Below are positions 15,433 to 23,717 of a stretch of DNA of 27,601 nt, piece by piece (the stretch's first letter is position 1; the number at the start of each line of letters is the position of its first letter). Origin of the DNA: Flavobacteriaceae bacterium UBA5544 (GTDB lineage Bacteria; Bacteroidota; Bacteroidia; Flavobacteriales; Flavobacteriaceae). Position numbers and translations under genes: made by a program. Location: contig DINI01000019.1 of NCBI GenBank assembly GCA_002426755.1, positions 307,383 to 334,983 of the forward strand, given 5' to 3'. The notes under the pieces were generated by a model. It searched no databases, was not told the DNA's origin, and saw only the letters and a list, made by a program, of their open reading frames with translations.

Positions 15433-16573
15433 CACTTATTTGTCATATAACAACATCATTTCATTACTTGGTTTTGATAGTGAAACAGTAGTTGATGCCA
15501 TCGAAAATGGGCAATCGGGTGTTAAGATTATTGATGACAAAAGTCTTTTTCACCATCCAATTTGTGCTTCAATAATTGATAATAAACAACTTGATAAAGC
15601 GTCAAATAATTTAAAGCTCAACGACAATTACACGCGCTTGGAAAGAATGATGATTGTGTCTTTAGATGAGGTCATCAAAAAATCAAAAATCGATTTAACT
15701 GAAAAAGTTGGTTTAATCATTTCCACAACAAAAGGAAACATCGATGTACTGGAAGCCAATTCAAAATTCCCAAAAGAACGTGCGTATTTAAGTGAATTGG
15801 GTAAAGTCATTAAAACTCATTTTGGGTTTAAAAACGATGCGATTGTTGTTTCAAACGCATGTGTTTCTGGCGTGTTGGCAGTTTCCGTTGCCAATCGGTA
15901 TCTTCAACAAAAAATCTACGACCATGTATTTATAGTGAGTGGTGATTTGGTATCCGAATTTGTAATTTCAGGCTTCAACTCGTTTCAAGCATTGAGTTCA
16001 ACCCCTTGCAAACCCTATTCGAGCAATCGTTCTGGCATCAATCTCGGAGAAGTTGCCGCATCTGTTTTGGTGACTTCTGATAAAAATAAATTGGCAATAG
16101 AATCTGTGGAATTGTTGTCTGATGCCACCTATAACGATGCCAATCACATTTCCGGACCCTCGCGAACTGGTGAAGGTTTAGTGCGAAGTATTTCAAAAGC
16201 AATGGAAGAAGCATCTTTGACAATTGAAGACATTGATTTTATTTCCGCGCATGGCACTGCGACTCCTTTTAATGATGAAATGGAAGCAATTGCCTTCAAT
16301 CGACTGGGCTTACAAAACGTTCCAACGAATAGTTTAAAAGGATATTTTGGCCATACGTTAGGTGCTTCTGGTTTACTTGAAACCATCGTTGGCATGCATT
16401 CTTTAGATCGAAATAACTTGTTCGTTTCCTCTGGGTTTGACACTCTAGGCGTTTCGCAATCCATCAATGTCATCGAAAAAACAACTAAAAGACAACTATC
16501 CATATTTCTAAAAACCGCATCAGGATTTGGTGGTTGCAACACGGCCGCAATTTTTAAAAAAGTAAGCACATGA
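15425..16573 (+). CDS. Beta-ketoacyl-ACP synthase (KS), first of the cluster
   Basis: Ketosynthase of 382 residues with a complete active site: Cys146 in SNACVSG, His276 in SAHGTAT and His310 in GYFGHTLGASG, with Lys305 before it. The N-terminal region (1-90) is shorter and more divergent than FabF, as in polyene cluster ketosynthases. It would elongate the aryl-acyl chain with malonyl-ACP or start it from coumaroyl thioester. It is encoded between a thioesterase and a methyltransferase, overlapping both (8 and 4 bases). Whether this or the second KS partners the chain-length factor cannot be told, though the second is adjacent to it. Confidence 0.9.
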   Translation: MTSTYLSYNNIISLLGFDSETVVDAIENGQSGVKIIDDKSLFHHPICASIIDNKQLDKASNNLKLNDNYTRLERMMIVSLDEVIKKSKIDLTEKVGLIISTTKGNIDVLEANSKFPKERAYLSELGKVIKTHFGFKNDAIVVSNACVSGVLAVSVANRYLQQKIYDHVFIVSGDLVSEFVISGFNSFQALSSTPCKPYSSNRSGINLGEVAASVLVTSDKNKLAIESVELLSDATYNDANHISGPSRTGEGLVRSISKAMEEASLTIEDIDFISAHGTATPFNDEMEAIAFNRLGLQNVPTNSLKGYFGHTLGASGLLETIVGMHSLDRNNLFVSSGFDTLGVSQSINVIEKTTKRQLSIFLKTASGFGGCNTAAIFKKVST

Positions 16574-17628
16574 CCAAGAAAACCATTCGAGCCATCGATG
16601 CTTTGCAAGAAGCCCAAAAAATTGCATTTGCGCCTTTTATTTTTCAGACAACCGTAACCTTACGGAAATTAGGTGTATTCGATTTGATTTTTGATGAACG
16701 GGGGCTTGGAGGCGTCACGATTTCGGACCTCTCAAAAAAACTATCTGTGAGCGAGTACGGTTTGGGAGTGTTGCTAGAAATCGCCGAAAGCTATGATATC
16801 GTTACCAAAGACGCGCAAGGCAAATTTGAACTGACCAAGACTGGATATTTCCTTAATTATAATAAAACCGTGGAAGTAAATATGAATTTCACAAATGACG
16901 TTTGCTATCAAGGCTTATTTCATTTAAACGAAGCCATCAAAAACGGAAAACCTGAAGGTTTGAAAGAACTCGGCGATTGGGATACCATCTATGATGGCTT
17001 GTCACAATTGACGCCAGAAGTCCAAAAATCATGGTTTGAGTTTGACCATCACTACTCCGACGGCATTTTTGAGGAAGCGCTCAATCGTGTCTTTAAAAAC
17101 CGACCGAAAACCCTTTTTGATATTGGTGGAAATACAGGGAAATTCGCATTGCAATGTTTAAATCACGATGAAAACGTTAAAATCAATATTTTCGATTTGC
17201 CTGGTCAATTGAAAAAAGCCTTGGCCAATATCAAAAATGAAGGGTTTGAAAAACGAGTTGTGGGACACGAAATCAATTGGCTTCATGACAATCCCCAAAT
17301 TCCAAAAGGTGCTGACGTCATTTGGATGAGCCAATTTCTGGATTGTTTTTCGGAAGATGAAATTGTAAAAATCTTAAAAACATGTGTGGCATCAATGGAT
17401 TCAGACACAGAAGTCATCATCATCGAAACTTTTACAGACAGACAGAAGTTCGATAATGCCAAGTTTGTTTTGGAAGCAACCTCGCTTTATTTTACAGTGA
17501 TGGCAAATGGCAACAGTAAAATGTATAATTCTGTAGTGTTTATGGAATTGATTTCCAAAGCAGGTTTGACTGTTAAAGAAGACCTTGCAATTGGTGAATT
17601 CCACACGATGTTAGTCTGTAAAAAATAA
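16570..17628 (+). CDS. SAM-dependent methyltransferase (probable aryl head-group methylation)
   Basis: 352-residue class I methyltransferase. The N-terminal third (about 1-100) looks like the winged-helix dimerisation domain of plant-type O-methyltransferases, with QKIAFAPFIFQTTVTLRKLG. SAM motif I is LFDIGGNTGKFAL (182-194), then INIFDLPGQ. The C-terminal part has VIWMSQFLDCF and IIIETF. Flexirubin and E. coli-type aryl polyenes carry a ring methyl ortho to the hydroxyl, so C-methylation of the aryl group is plausible; O-methylation would be the other choice. Overlaps the upstream ketosynthase by 4 bases; 6 bases separate it from the next gene. Confidence 0.85.
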   Translation: MTKKTIRAIDALQEAQKIAFAPFIFQTTVTLRKLGVFDLIFDERGLGGVTISDLSKKLSVSEYGLGVLLEIAESYDIVTKDAQGKFELTKTGYFLNYNKTVEVNMNFTNDVCYQGLFHLNEAIKNGKPEGLKELGDWDTIYDGLSQLTPEVQKSWFEFDHHYSDGIFEEALNRVFKNRPKTLFDIGGNTGKFALQCLNHDENVKINIFDLPGQLKKALANIKNEGFEKRVVGHEINWLHDNPQIPKGADVIWMSQFLDCFSEDEIVKILKTCVASMDSDTEVIIIETFTDRQKFDNAKFVLEATSLYFTVMANGNSKMYNSVVFMELISKAGLTVKEDLAIGEFHTMLVCKK

Positions 17629-17634
17629 ATCGAA

Positions 17635-18255
17635 TTGAAGCAAAACGTTTACATACAATCCTATTGTCATATCAAAAACCATTCGGTTTCGTTGAATGGA
17701 AATACGGTGTTTTATAGTGATGACACAGAGTTTCCGAGTTTTATAAAATCTGCAGCGATACATTTGGAAACCAATTATCCAAAATTTTATAAAATGGATA
17801 ATTTGAGCAAATTGGCATTTTTGGCAGCTGATATCTTGCTTAAAGAAAACAATCCATATTCAGATAAGACTGATAATATTGCCATTGTTTTATCTAACAA
17901 ATCATCCAGTTTAGACACGGATAGAAAGCATCAAATCTCAATTTCTGATAAAGAAAATTACTATCCGAGTCCGTCGATTTTTGTGTATACCTTGCCAAAT
18001 ATCTGCATGGGCGAAATCAGTATCAAACATCAATTGCATTCAGAAAATACATTTTTAATTTTTGATAAATTCAACGCGAAACATCTCCATATCAATGCAG
18101 AATTTTTACTGAAAAACAACAAAGCAGATGAGGTACTTTGCGGTTGGGTAGATTTTGATGACAAAAATTACGAAGCTTTCTTATATTTAGTGTCAGAAAA
18201 TGGTAATATTGCACATCTTCCAGAGGAGATTGAACACTTATATCACATAAAATAG
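17635..18255 (+). CDS. Stand-alone beta-ketoacyl synthase N-terminal-like protein (PF13723 type)
   Basis: 206-residue protein that resembles, from memory, the short 3-oxoacyl-ACP synthase proteins found beside the ACP in Bacteroidota aryl polyene clusters (IQSYCHIKNHSVSLNG opening). It is about half a ketosynthase and shows no Cys/His/His active site, so it is not an independent condensing enzyme and may be structural or regulatory. The start is a TTG at 17635, 6 bases after the methyltransferase stop; no better start lies nearby. The next gene (ACP) begins 9 bases on. Family call is moderate; function unknown. Confidence 0.65.
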   Translation: MKQNVYIQSYCHIKNHSVSLNGNTVFYSDDTEFPSFIKSAAIHLETNYPKFYKMDNLSKLAFLAADILLKENNPYSDKTDNIAIVLSNKSSSLDTDRKHQISISDKENYYPSPSIFVYTLPNICMGEISIKHQLHSENTFLIFDKFNAKHLHINAEFLLKNNKADEVLCGWVDFDDKNYEAFLYLVSENGNIAHLPEEIEHLYHIK

Positions 18256-18264
18256 AAAGTCGAA

Positions 18265-18522
18265 ATGACGGAATTAAAGACAGAACTGAAAGAAAAAATC
18301 ATAGAAATTCTTAATTTAGAAGATATCTCCATATCTGATATTGATGATAATGATGCCCTTTTTGGAGATGGTTTGGGGTTGGATTCCATCGACGCATTAG
18401 AACTGATTGTGATGCTAGATAAGGACTTCGGAATACAATTGACCGACCCAAAAGAAGGCAAAGAGATTTTTAAATCCATATCGGTTTTAGCCGCTTATAT
18501 TGACGCACACAGGTCGAAATAA
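18265..18522 (+). CDS. Acyl carrier protein of the aryl polyene system
   Basis: Acidic 85-residue ACP. The phosphopantetheine attachment site is Ser41 in GLGLDSIDALEL, a perfect fit to the DSL/DSI pattern, with four predicted helices. It carries the growing aryl-polyene chain, and is the only ACP in the window; E. coli-type clusters have two. The next ketosynthase gene starts inside it, overlapping by 23 bases, an unusually long overlap that depends on a TTG start. Confidence 0.95.
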   Translation: MTELKTELKEKIIEILNLEDISISDIDDNDALFGDGLGLDSIDALELIVMLDKDFGIQLTDPKEGKEIFKSISVLAAYIDAHRSK

Positions 18523-19723
18523 AATCCAAAACAAAGGAGTTGCCATTACTGGAATGGGAATCATTTCCGCCATTGGCAACAACCTTGACGAGAACAGAAT
18601 ATCCCTTTTATCTTCCACATCTGGAATTGGTGATTTAAAACATATCCACTCCAAACAGGCTTCCCAAATCAAGGTAGGGGAAATTGATTTTACGAATGAG
18701 CAACTCATCGAAATTCTTGAACTTCCAAAGGAAAACAACTTTACAAGAACCGCTTTATTAGGTTTGATTGCTGCAAAAGAAGCTGTCGCCAATGCAAATC
18801 TTACGATTGACAAAAGCATCCGAACAGGTTTTATTTCTGCCACTTCAGTTGGTGGAATGGACATGACCGAGCGCCATTTTAAAGAATTTCAAACAACATC
18901 TGAAACGCAAAAATACATAGCAAGCCATCATTTAGGCGATGGCACTCAAAAAATAGCCGACGAACTCGGAATCACAGATTTTGTCACGACCATTAGTACG
19001 GCCTGTTCTTCTGCAGCAAACGCCATCATGCTTGGGGCAAGATTGATTAAATCTGGAAAATTGGATCGTGTCATCGTTGGTGGAACAGATTCATTATCAA
19101 AATTTACCATCAACGGATTTAAAACCCTGATGATACTATCTGACGAGGCATGCACTCCTTTTGATGCAAATCGTAAAGGACTGAATCTTGGTGAAGCTGC
19201 TGCATATTTGGTTTTGGAATCGGACGAGTTTGTTGAAAAGCACGACAAAAAAGTATTGGCAAGACTTTCAGGATATGGAAATGCAAATGACGCATTTCAT
19301 CAAACCGCATCATCCGAAACTGGCGAAGGTGCTTTTTTGGCAATGCAGAAAGCGTTGGAAGTAGCCAATTTATCTGCATCTCAAATCGATTATATCAATG
19401 CACACGGCACCGCAACACCAAATAATGATTTGTCAGAGAGTGTTGCCATTCAACGGATATTTTATAACTCAATTCCAGATTTCAGTTCTACAAAAGCGTT
19501 CACGGGACATACACTAGCAGCTGCTGGAGCGATTGAAGCTGTATTTTCTGTCTTGGCGATTCAAGAACAATCTATATTTCCAAATCTGAATTTCAAAACT
19601 AAAATTCCAGAAACTGGATTGATACCAACAACTGTTTTAAAACACAAGCATATTGAACACGTGCTTTCGAATTCCTTTGGTTTTGGAGGAAACTGTTCCA
19701 CCTTAATCTTTTCCAAAGCATGA
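18500..19723 (+). CDS. Beta-ketoacyl-ACP synthase (FabF-like KS), second of the cluster
   Basis: Ketosynthase of 407 residues with an intact triad: Cys169 in ISTACSSAANA, His302 in NAHGTATPNND and His337 in AFTGHTLAAAG. The N-terminal GVAITGMGIISAIG is the normal FabF start. The only start that preserves that strand is the TTG at 18500, inside the ACP gene; the first ATG in frame falls within ITGMG. It overlaps the following chain-length-factor-like gene by 4 bases, so the two are probably made together as a KS-CLF heterodimer, as in the ApeO:ApeC pair of Proteobacteria. Confidence 0.93.
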   Translation: MTHTGRNKIQNKGVAITGMGIISAIGNNLDENRISLLSSTSGIGDLKHIHSKQASQIKVGEIDFTNEQLIEILELPKENNFTRTALLGLIAAKEAVANANLTIDKSIRTGFISATSVGGMDMTERHFKEFQTTSETQKYIASHHLGDGTQKIADELGITDFVTTISTACSSAANAIMLGARLIKSGKLDRVIVGGTDSLSKFTINGFKTLMILSDEACTPFDANRKGLNLGEAAAYLVLESDEFVEKHDKKVLARLSGYGNANDAFHQTASSETGEGAFLAMQKALEVANLSASQIDYINAHGTATPNNDLSESVAIQRIFYNSIPDFSSTKAFTGHTLAAAGAIEAVFSVLAIQEQSIFPNLNFKTKIPETGLIPTTVLKHKHIEHVLSNSFGFGGNCSTLIFSKA

Positions 19724-20739
19724 AGAAATGTTACATTCATAGCGCTGTCTCCATTTCTGCTCAACATAGTTTTGAATCGAGTGGATTTGAATTGCATTCG
19801 ATTTCAGGAAAAAAAGTGGAAGCCATTCATCCTAATTATAAAGAATTTATTTCCCCAATTGCATTGCGAAGAATGGCAACAGGTGTCAAAATGGGAGTTG
19901 CAGCCGCAACCAAAGCGCTTCAAATCGCCAATCTTGAACAACCTGACGCGATTTTAACTGGCACAGGAATGGGTTGCATCGAAGACACTGAAAAATTTCT
20001 AAATGCCATCATTGCAAACGAAGAAGAATTTTTAACACCAACTGCGTTTATCCAATCGACACACAACACCGTTGGTGCACAAATCGCTCTTAGTTTGAAA
20101 TGCAAAACCTATAATAATACCTATGTTCATGGTGCGCTGTCGTTTGAATCCGCTCTGATGGATGCACAATTGATGCTACAACAAAATGAAGCAACCAATA
20201 TTTTAGTTGGCGGTGTGGACGAATTGGGAGCTGAAATTATTGATGCCGTCCGGTTAATGGAGGATAAAACTTCTGATGGCATCAACCTGCCTTTTGGAGA
20301 AGGCGCTTCATTTTTTGTGCTGTCTTCGGAAATGAAAAACGAAGGTATAGAATTGATAGATGTTCAAAGTTTTAGTGCGATTTCAACAGAAACAATCCAC
20401 GAAAAAATTCAGGAGTTTTTAAATCTTAATGAGTTGAGTTTTTTGGATATTGATGGGTTGGTTTTAGGAAATAATGGCGATGCATTTGATACTTATTATG
20501 ACAATTTAATCGCTCATTTTCCTGAAACAATTCCGAACATATGCTACAAACAATGGAGTGGAGAATTCTACACAGCCTCAGCATTTGGTTTATTTGTGGC
20601 TAGTGAAATTTTTAGAAAAAATGAAATTCCACAGAATTGGTTTAAGAACAAGCCTTCAAAATCAGAGATGAAAACCCTACTTTTATACAACCAATTTAAA
20701 GGTCGTGACCATAGTTTTATTTTGTTGAGACGATGCTAA
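19720..20739 (+). CDS. Chain-length-factor-like ketosynthase lacking the active-site cysteine
   Basis: 339-residue thiolase-fold protein of the KS family. The conserved THNTVGAQIAL (114-124) and LVGGVDE (162-168) are present, but where active ketosynthases have TACxS this has VHGALSFE, putting Ala139 at the Cys position. The HGTxT block is replaced by VLGNNGDAF, so the catalytic His is missing too. It cannot condense by itself. As direct partner of the adjacent KS (4-base overlap) it fits the role of a chain length factor. It is shorter than usual CLFs (about 390-400). It overlaps the deacetylase gene by 7 bases. Confidence 0.85.
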   Translation: MKKCYIHSAVSISAQHSFESSGFELHSISGKKVEAIHPNYKEFISPIALRRMATGVKMGVAAATKALQIANLEQPDAILTGTGMGCIEDTEKFLNAIIANEEEFLTPTAFIQSTHNTVGAQIALSLKCKTYNNTYVHGALSFESALMDAQLMLQQNEATNILVGGVDELGAEIIDAVRLMEDKTSDGINLPFGEGASFFVLSSEMKNEGIELIDVQSFSAISTETIHEKIQEFLNLNELSFLDIDGLVLGNNGDAFDTYYDNLIAHFPETIPNICYKQWSGEFYTASAFGLFVASEIFRKNEIPQNWFKNKPSKSEMKTLLLYNQFKGRDHSFILLRRC

Positions 20740-21500
20740 ATTTCAAATATATTGCTTGGACATCTATTGCAATTTTCATAATTCTTCTCATCTGTGAGCC
20801 TATTTTGTATGTTTCTTTTTGGTGGTATATGTTACTGTTTTCAGTATTCTTTTGGCTAGTTTTGATTGGGAGTTTTTCCATGAGCTGGAAATTGTTTTTA
20901 AAAGGGTTCACTTCAAAAACTAATATTCAAACAAAAAAGATCGCCATCACTTTTGATGATGGTCCAAATCCAAAATATACACCTATTGTATTGCAACTTT
21001 TGAAGGATTATGAGGCCAAAGCGAGTTTTTTCTGTATAGGAAGACAGGTTGAAAAAAATCCTGAAATTCTAAAGCTAATATATGACGAAAGTCACGACAT
21101 CGGCAATCATTCCTATACCCACAGCAATACAATCGATTTTAAATCCACTGAGGGCTGGCTCGAAGAATTGAAACATACCGACCAAGCCATTTTTAAGGTC
21201 ATTGGAGAAAAGCCCACGCTTTTTCGTCCGCCTTTTGGAGTAACCACGCCGCATTTGGCAAAAGCTATTAAAGTTACTGGCCATCAAGTTATCGGTTGGA
21301 ATATTCGCCCTTTTGATATGGCAATTAAATACCGAGAGGTGATTCTAAAAAGAATCCTAAAACAGGTGAAACCAGGCTCTATAGTTTTGCTTCATGACAA
21401 ACATGAGCATATCGAATTTGTTTTGGAACAATTGTTGCAATTCCTGAAAAAACAGAATTACGAAATGGTCACAATTAATGAGTTAATCAATGAAACATAA
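20733..21500 (+). CDS. Polysaccharide deacetylase (NodB/CE4) family protein
   Basis: Membrane-anchored CE4 hydrolase of 255 residues. Two hydrophobic segments (about 8-28 and 32-50) precede the NodB domain. All metal and catalytic motifs are intact: TFDDGP (73-78), HSYTH (126-130), RPPFG (165-169) and IVLLHD (217-222). The substrate is unknown; CE4 enzymes remove acetyl or formyl groups from amino sugars, but no sugar biosynthesis genes are here. Its placement between the ketosynthases and LolA-like gene with 7- and 11-base overlaps shows it belongs to the pigment operon, possibly acting on an N- or O-acyl group of the lipid-anchored product. Confidence 0.9.
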   Translation: MLNFKYIAWTSIAIFIILLICEPILYVSFWWYMLLFSVFFWLVLIGSFSMSWKLFLKGFTSKTNIQTKKIAITFDDGPNPKYTPIVLQLLKDYEAKASFFCIGRQVEKNPEILKLIYDESHDIGNHSYTHSNTIDFKSTEGWLEELKHTDQAIFKVIGEKPTLFRPPFGVTTPHLAKAIKVTGHQVIGWNIRPFDMAIKYREVILKRILKQVKPGSIVLLHDKHEHIEFVLEQLLQFLKKQNYEMVTINELINET

Positions 21501-22125
21501 AATTTTATTACTTTCCATAGTGTTGATTTTCGTGAGCAGTATCCAACTTTTTTCGCAGGAAAAGATGACCGATTCTGAACAAAAAACGTTTAAGGAAAAA
21601 GTTCAGAAGACAGCCCAGAACACTAAAAGTATTCAAAGTGATTTTACACAGACTAAACAGTTGAGTGTTTTAGATAATGCCGTAATTTCTGAAGGAAAAT
21701 TGACCTTTAAATCCCCAAATTTTGTCAAGTGGGAATACTCGAAACCCTATAAAAATATTGCCATTTTCAAGAATGACAAGCTGTTAGTGAACAACGAAGG
21801 CAAAAAAGACGAAATGGACTTGAGTTCCAATCGGATGTTTAGAAGTCTTAATACTTTAATTGTGAACAGCATCAAAGGTGATATGTTTGATGAATACCAA
21901 TTTGAGATATCCTATTTTAAAAATGGTGCAGATTATTTGGTAAAATTCATTCCTAAAGACAAGCGAATGAAGAAATTCATATCGACTTTTGAATTAAAGT
22001 TCGAAAAGGAATCCACGCAAGTCAACGAAGTGAAACTCATTGAACCCAACGAAGATTTCACCTTGATTGTTTTCAAAAACAAACAGTTGAATGGAACAAT
22101 TTCAGATTCAGTATTTAAAATTTAA
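21490..22125 (+). CDS. LolA-like outer-membrane lipoprotein carrier protein
   Basis: Periplasmic 211-residue protein with a signal peptide (core about 4-17, likely cut after LFSQ at 22). The LolA pattern is visible: KNTKSIQSDFTQTKQLSVLDNAVISEGKLTF is condensed here as SDFTQTKQLS then GKLTFKSPNFVKWEYSKP, the conserved barrel strands. In aryl polyene clusters a LolA-type protein is paired with an MMPL exporter, as here, and is thought to ferry the lipid-like pigment across the periplasm rather than lipoproteins. Overlaps the deacetylase by 11 bases; next gene 2 bases away. Confidence 0.9.
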   Translation: MKHKILLLSIVLIFVSSIQLFSQEKMTDSEQKTFKEKVQKTAQNTKSIQSDFTQTKQLSVLDNAVISEGKLTFKSPNFVKWEYSKPYKNIAIFKNDKLLVNNEGKKDEMDLSSNRMFRSLNTLIVNSIKGDMFDEYQFEISYFKNGADYLVKFIPKDKRMKKFISTFELKFEKESTQVNEVKLIEPNEDFTLIVFKNKQLNGTISDSVFKI

Positions 22126-22127
22126 AC

Positions 22128-22499
22128 ATGCTTTTAGAAGATTTTTATAGCGTTCAGAAAATGAAACCCTTTGATGAAAATTCATTTGAATTGGTAGTTG
22201 ATCTTCATAAAAATCACGAAATCTTTAAAGGTCATTTTCCAAAATTTCCCTTGACGCCTGGCGTTGCGATGCTACAAATTATGAAGAACGGATTGGAACA
22301 GCATCTCTCGGAGTCACTTATATTGCAATCCTCCTCTCAAATAAAGTTCTTGAATCTGGCGAATCCCAATGAACAAACGGTCCTTGTTTTCAATATGGAG
22401 GTAGAAAGAGAAAATGAACGCTTCAAAGTGAAAAACACTACAACTTTCGAAGATGGAAGGACGGTATTGAAATGTAATGTTACATTTGTAAAAATATAA
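22128..22499 (+). CDS. ApeI/FabZ-like hot-dog dehydratase subunit with Glu-to-Gln change
   Basis: Small hot-dog protein, 123 residues. GHFPKFPLTPGVAMLQ (35-50) is the FabZ helix entry with the catalytic His36, but the Glu that follows 14 residues later in FabZ is Gln50. It probably pairs with the ApeP-like protein of this operon, which has the Glu and lacks the His. Together they would dehydrate 3-hydroxyacyl-ACP. It sits between the LolA-like gene and the glycosyltransferase gene. Another option is a FabZ-like protein whose Gln takes over the acid role alone. Confidence 0.83.
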   Translation: MLLEDFYSVQKMKPFDENSFELVVDLHKNHEIFKGHFPKFPLTPGVAMLQIMKNGLEQHLSESLILQSSSQIKFLNLANPNEQTVLVFNMEVERENERFKVKNTTTFEDGRTVLKCNVTFVKI

Positions 22500-22517
22500 T
22501 CCCACGAATCGTCTGGA

Positions 22518-23717
22518 ATGGAACCTGCCGAAATTACATCCAAACTAAAATCCTATCACTGTTGTGTGGTATTGCCCACTTACAATAACCCAAAAACATT
22601 GCGTCGCGTCCTAGATGGCATTTTGGTTTACACGTCCGATATCATTGTGGTAAATGATGGTTCTACTGATTCCACCAAAGACATTTTAAGTAATTATCCG
22701 CAAATTATTCAATTGCATCAACCCAAAAATGTTGGTAAAGGTCACGCCTTGAAAATCGGTTTTAAACATGCACTTTCCATTGGGTTTGACTATGCCATCA
22801 CTTTGGATACTGATGGGCAGCATTTCCCTGTTGACATTCCACATTTTATAGTGGCTTTGGATGTTTCCGAAAATAAAAACATCCTCATTATTGGTGACCG
22901 AAACATGAATGAAGCCGATGTGTTGGCAAGAAGTGCGAAAGGTAATCGAGTTTCTACATTTTGGATGAAAGCTGCTACAGGACTCAAGCTTCAAGATTCG
23001 CAATCTGGTTTTCGTTTGTATCCCATCAAATATATGAAAGACATTCGCTTCATGAGGTCTACAAAAAAGTTTGAGTTTGAGATTGAGGCCATCGTCAAAT
23101 CCTTTTGGTCGGGAACAGAAATTATACACGTTCCAATTCTTGTTTTGTATGACATGAATGAGCGTGTCTCACATTTCAGACCTTTTATGGATATTGCCCG
23201 AATGGTTGTTCTGTACACCTGGTTTTTACTCGTTCGATTGTTCTACATTACACCTCGCAATTTTTTCAGGAAACTAAAAAAAAAAGGACTTAAACGGTTC
23301 ATTGTCGAAGATTTTTTGAGACATCAGGATTCCCCAAAAAAGAAAGCGCTTTCTATTGCATTGGGCGTATTTATTGGTTTGTCGCCACTTTGGGGGTTTC
23401 ATACCATCATCGTGATTTTCTTGGCGATTTTATTAAGGCTGAACAAAGTCATTTCCTTTGCTTTTTCCAACATCAGCTTACCTCCTTTTATTCCTTTGGT
23501 CTTATTATTAAGTCTGCAAACAGGAAATTGGGTATTAGGAATCGACACGCATTACGAACTCGATACGGTTTTGGATAATATTAACTTGATACAAAACCTC
23601 AAATCGTATATCGTAGGGAGTATCGTGCTTTCCATTTCATCCGCACTTATTTTTGGTGGATTGGGCTATATTTTATTCACAATGTTCGACAAGAAAAAAG
23701 TGTTGGTACATGATTAG
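22518..23717 (+). CDS. GT2 glycosyltransferase fused to DUF2062 membrane domain
   Basis: 399-residue fusion. The first about 245 residues are a family 2 glycosyltransferase of the dolichol-phosphate mannosyltransferase type: VVLPTYNNP (17-25), VVNDGSTDST (44-53), the metal-binding DTDGQH (97-102) and the DSQSGFRLYP acceptor block. The rest, from about 255, is DUF2062 with three or four hydrophobic segments beginning GVFIGLSPLWGFHTI. It would transfer a sugar from a nucleotide sugar to a lipid-linked acceptor at the inner membrane. In Proteobacterial aryl polyene clusters glycosyltransferase and acyltransferase parts occur together; here they are separate genes. Ends 8 bases inside the exporter gene. 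Confidence 0.9.
   Translation: MEPAEITSKLKSYHCCVVLPTYNNPKTLRRVLDGILVYTSDIIVVNDGSTDSTKDILSNYPQIIQLHQPKNVGKGHALKIGFKHALSIGFDYAITLDTDGQHFPVDIPHFIVALDVSENKNILIIGDRNMNEADVLARSAKGNRVSTFWMKAATGLKLQDSQSGFRLYPIKYMKDIRFMRSTKKFEFEIEAIVKSFWSGTEIIHVPILVLYDMNERVSHFRPFMDIARMVVLYTWFLLVRLFYITPRNFFRKLKKKGLKRFIVEDFLRHQDSPKKKALSIALGVFIGLSPLWGFHTIIVIFLAILLRLNKVISFAFSNISLPPFIPLVLLLSLQTGNWVLGIDTHYELDTVLDNINLIQNLKSYIVGSIVLSISSALIFGGLGYILFTMFDKKKVLVHD

Noticed and set aside
16144..16617. 157-codon open frame on the minus strand
   Set aside because: Antisense to the end of the first ketosynthase, whose active-site motifs are intact; no recognisable domain.
23653..23709. N-terminal extension of the MMPL exporter
   Set aside because: It lies within the DUF2062 coding region and adds no signal or domain; ATG at 23710 directly precedes the normal TM1.
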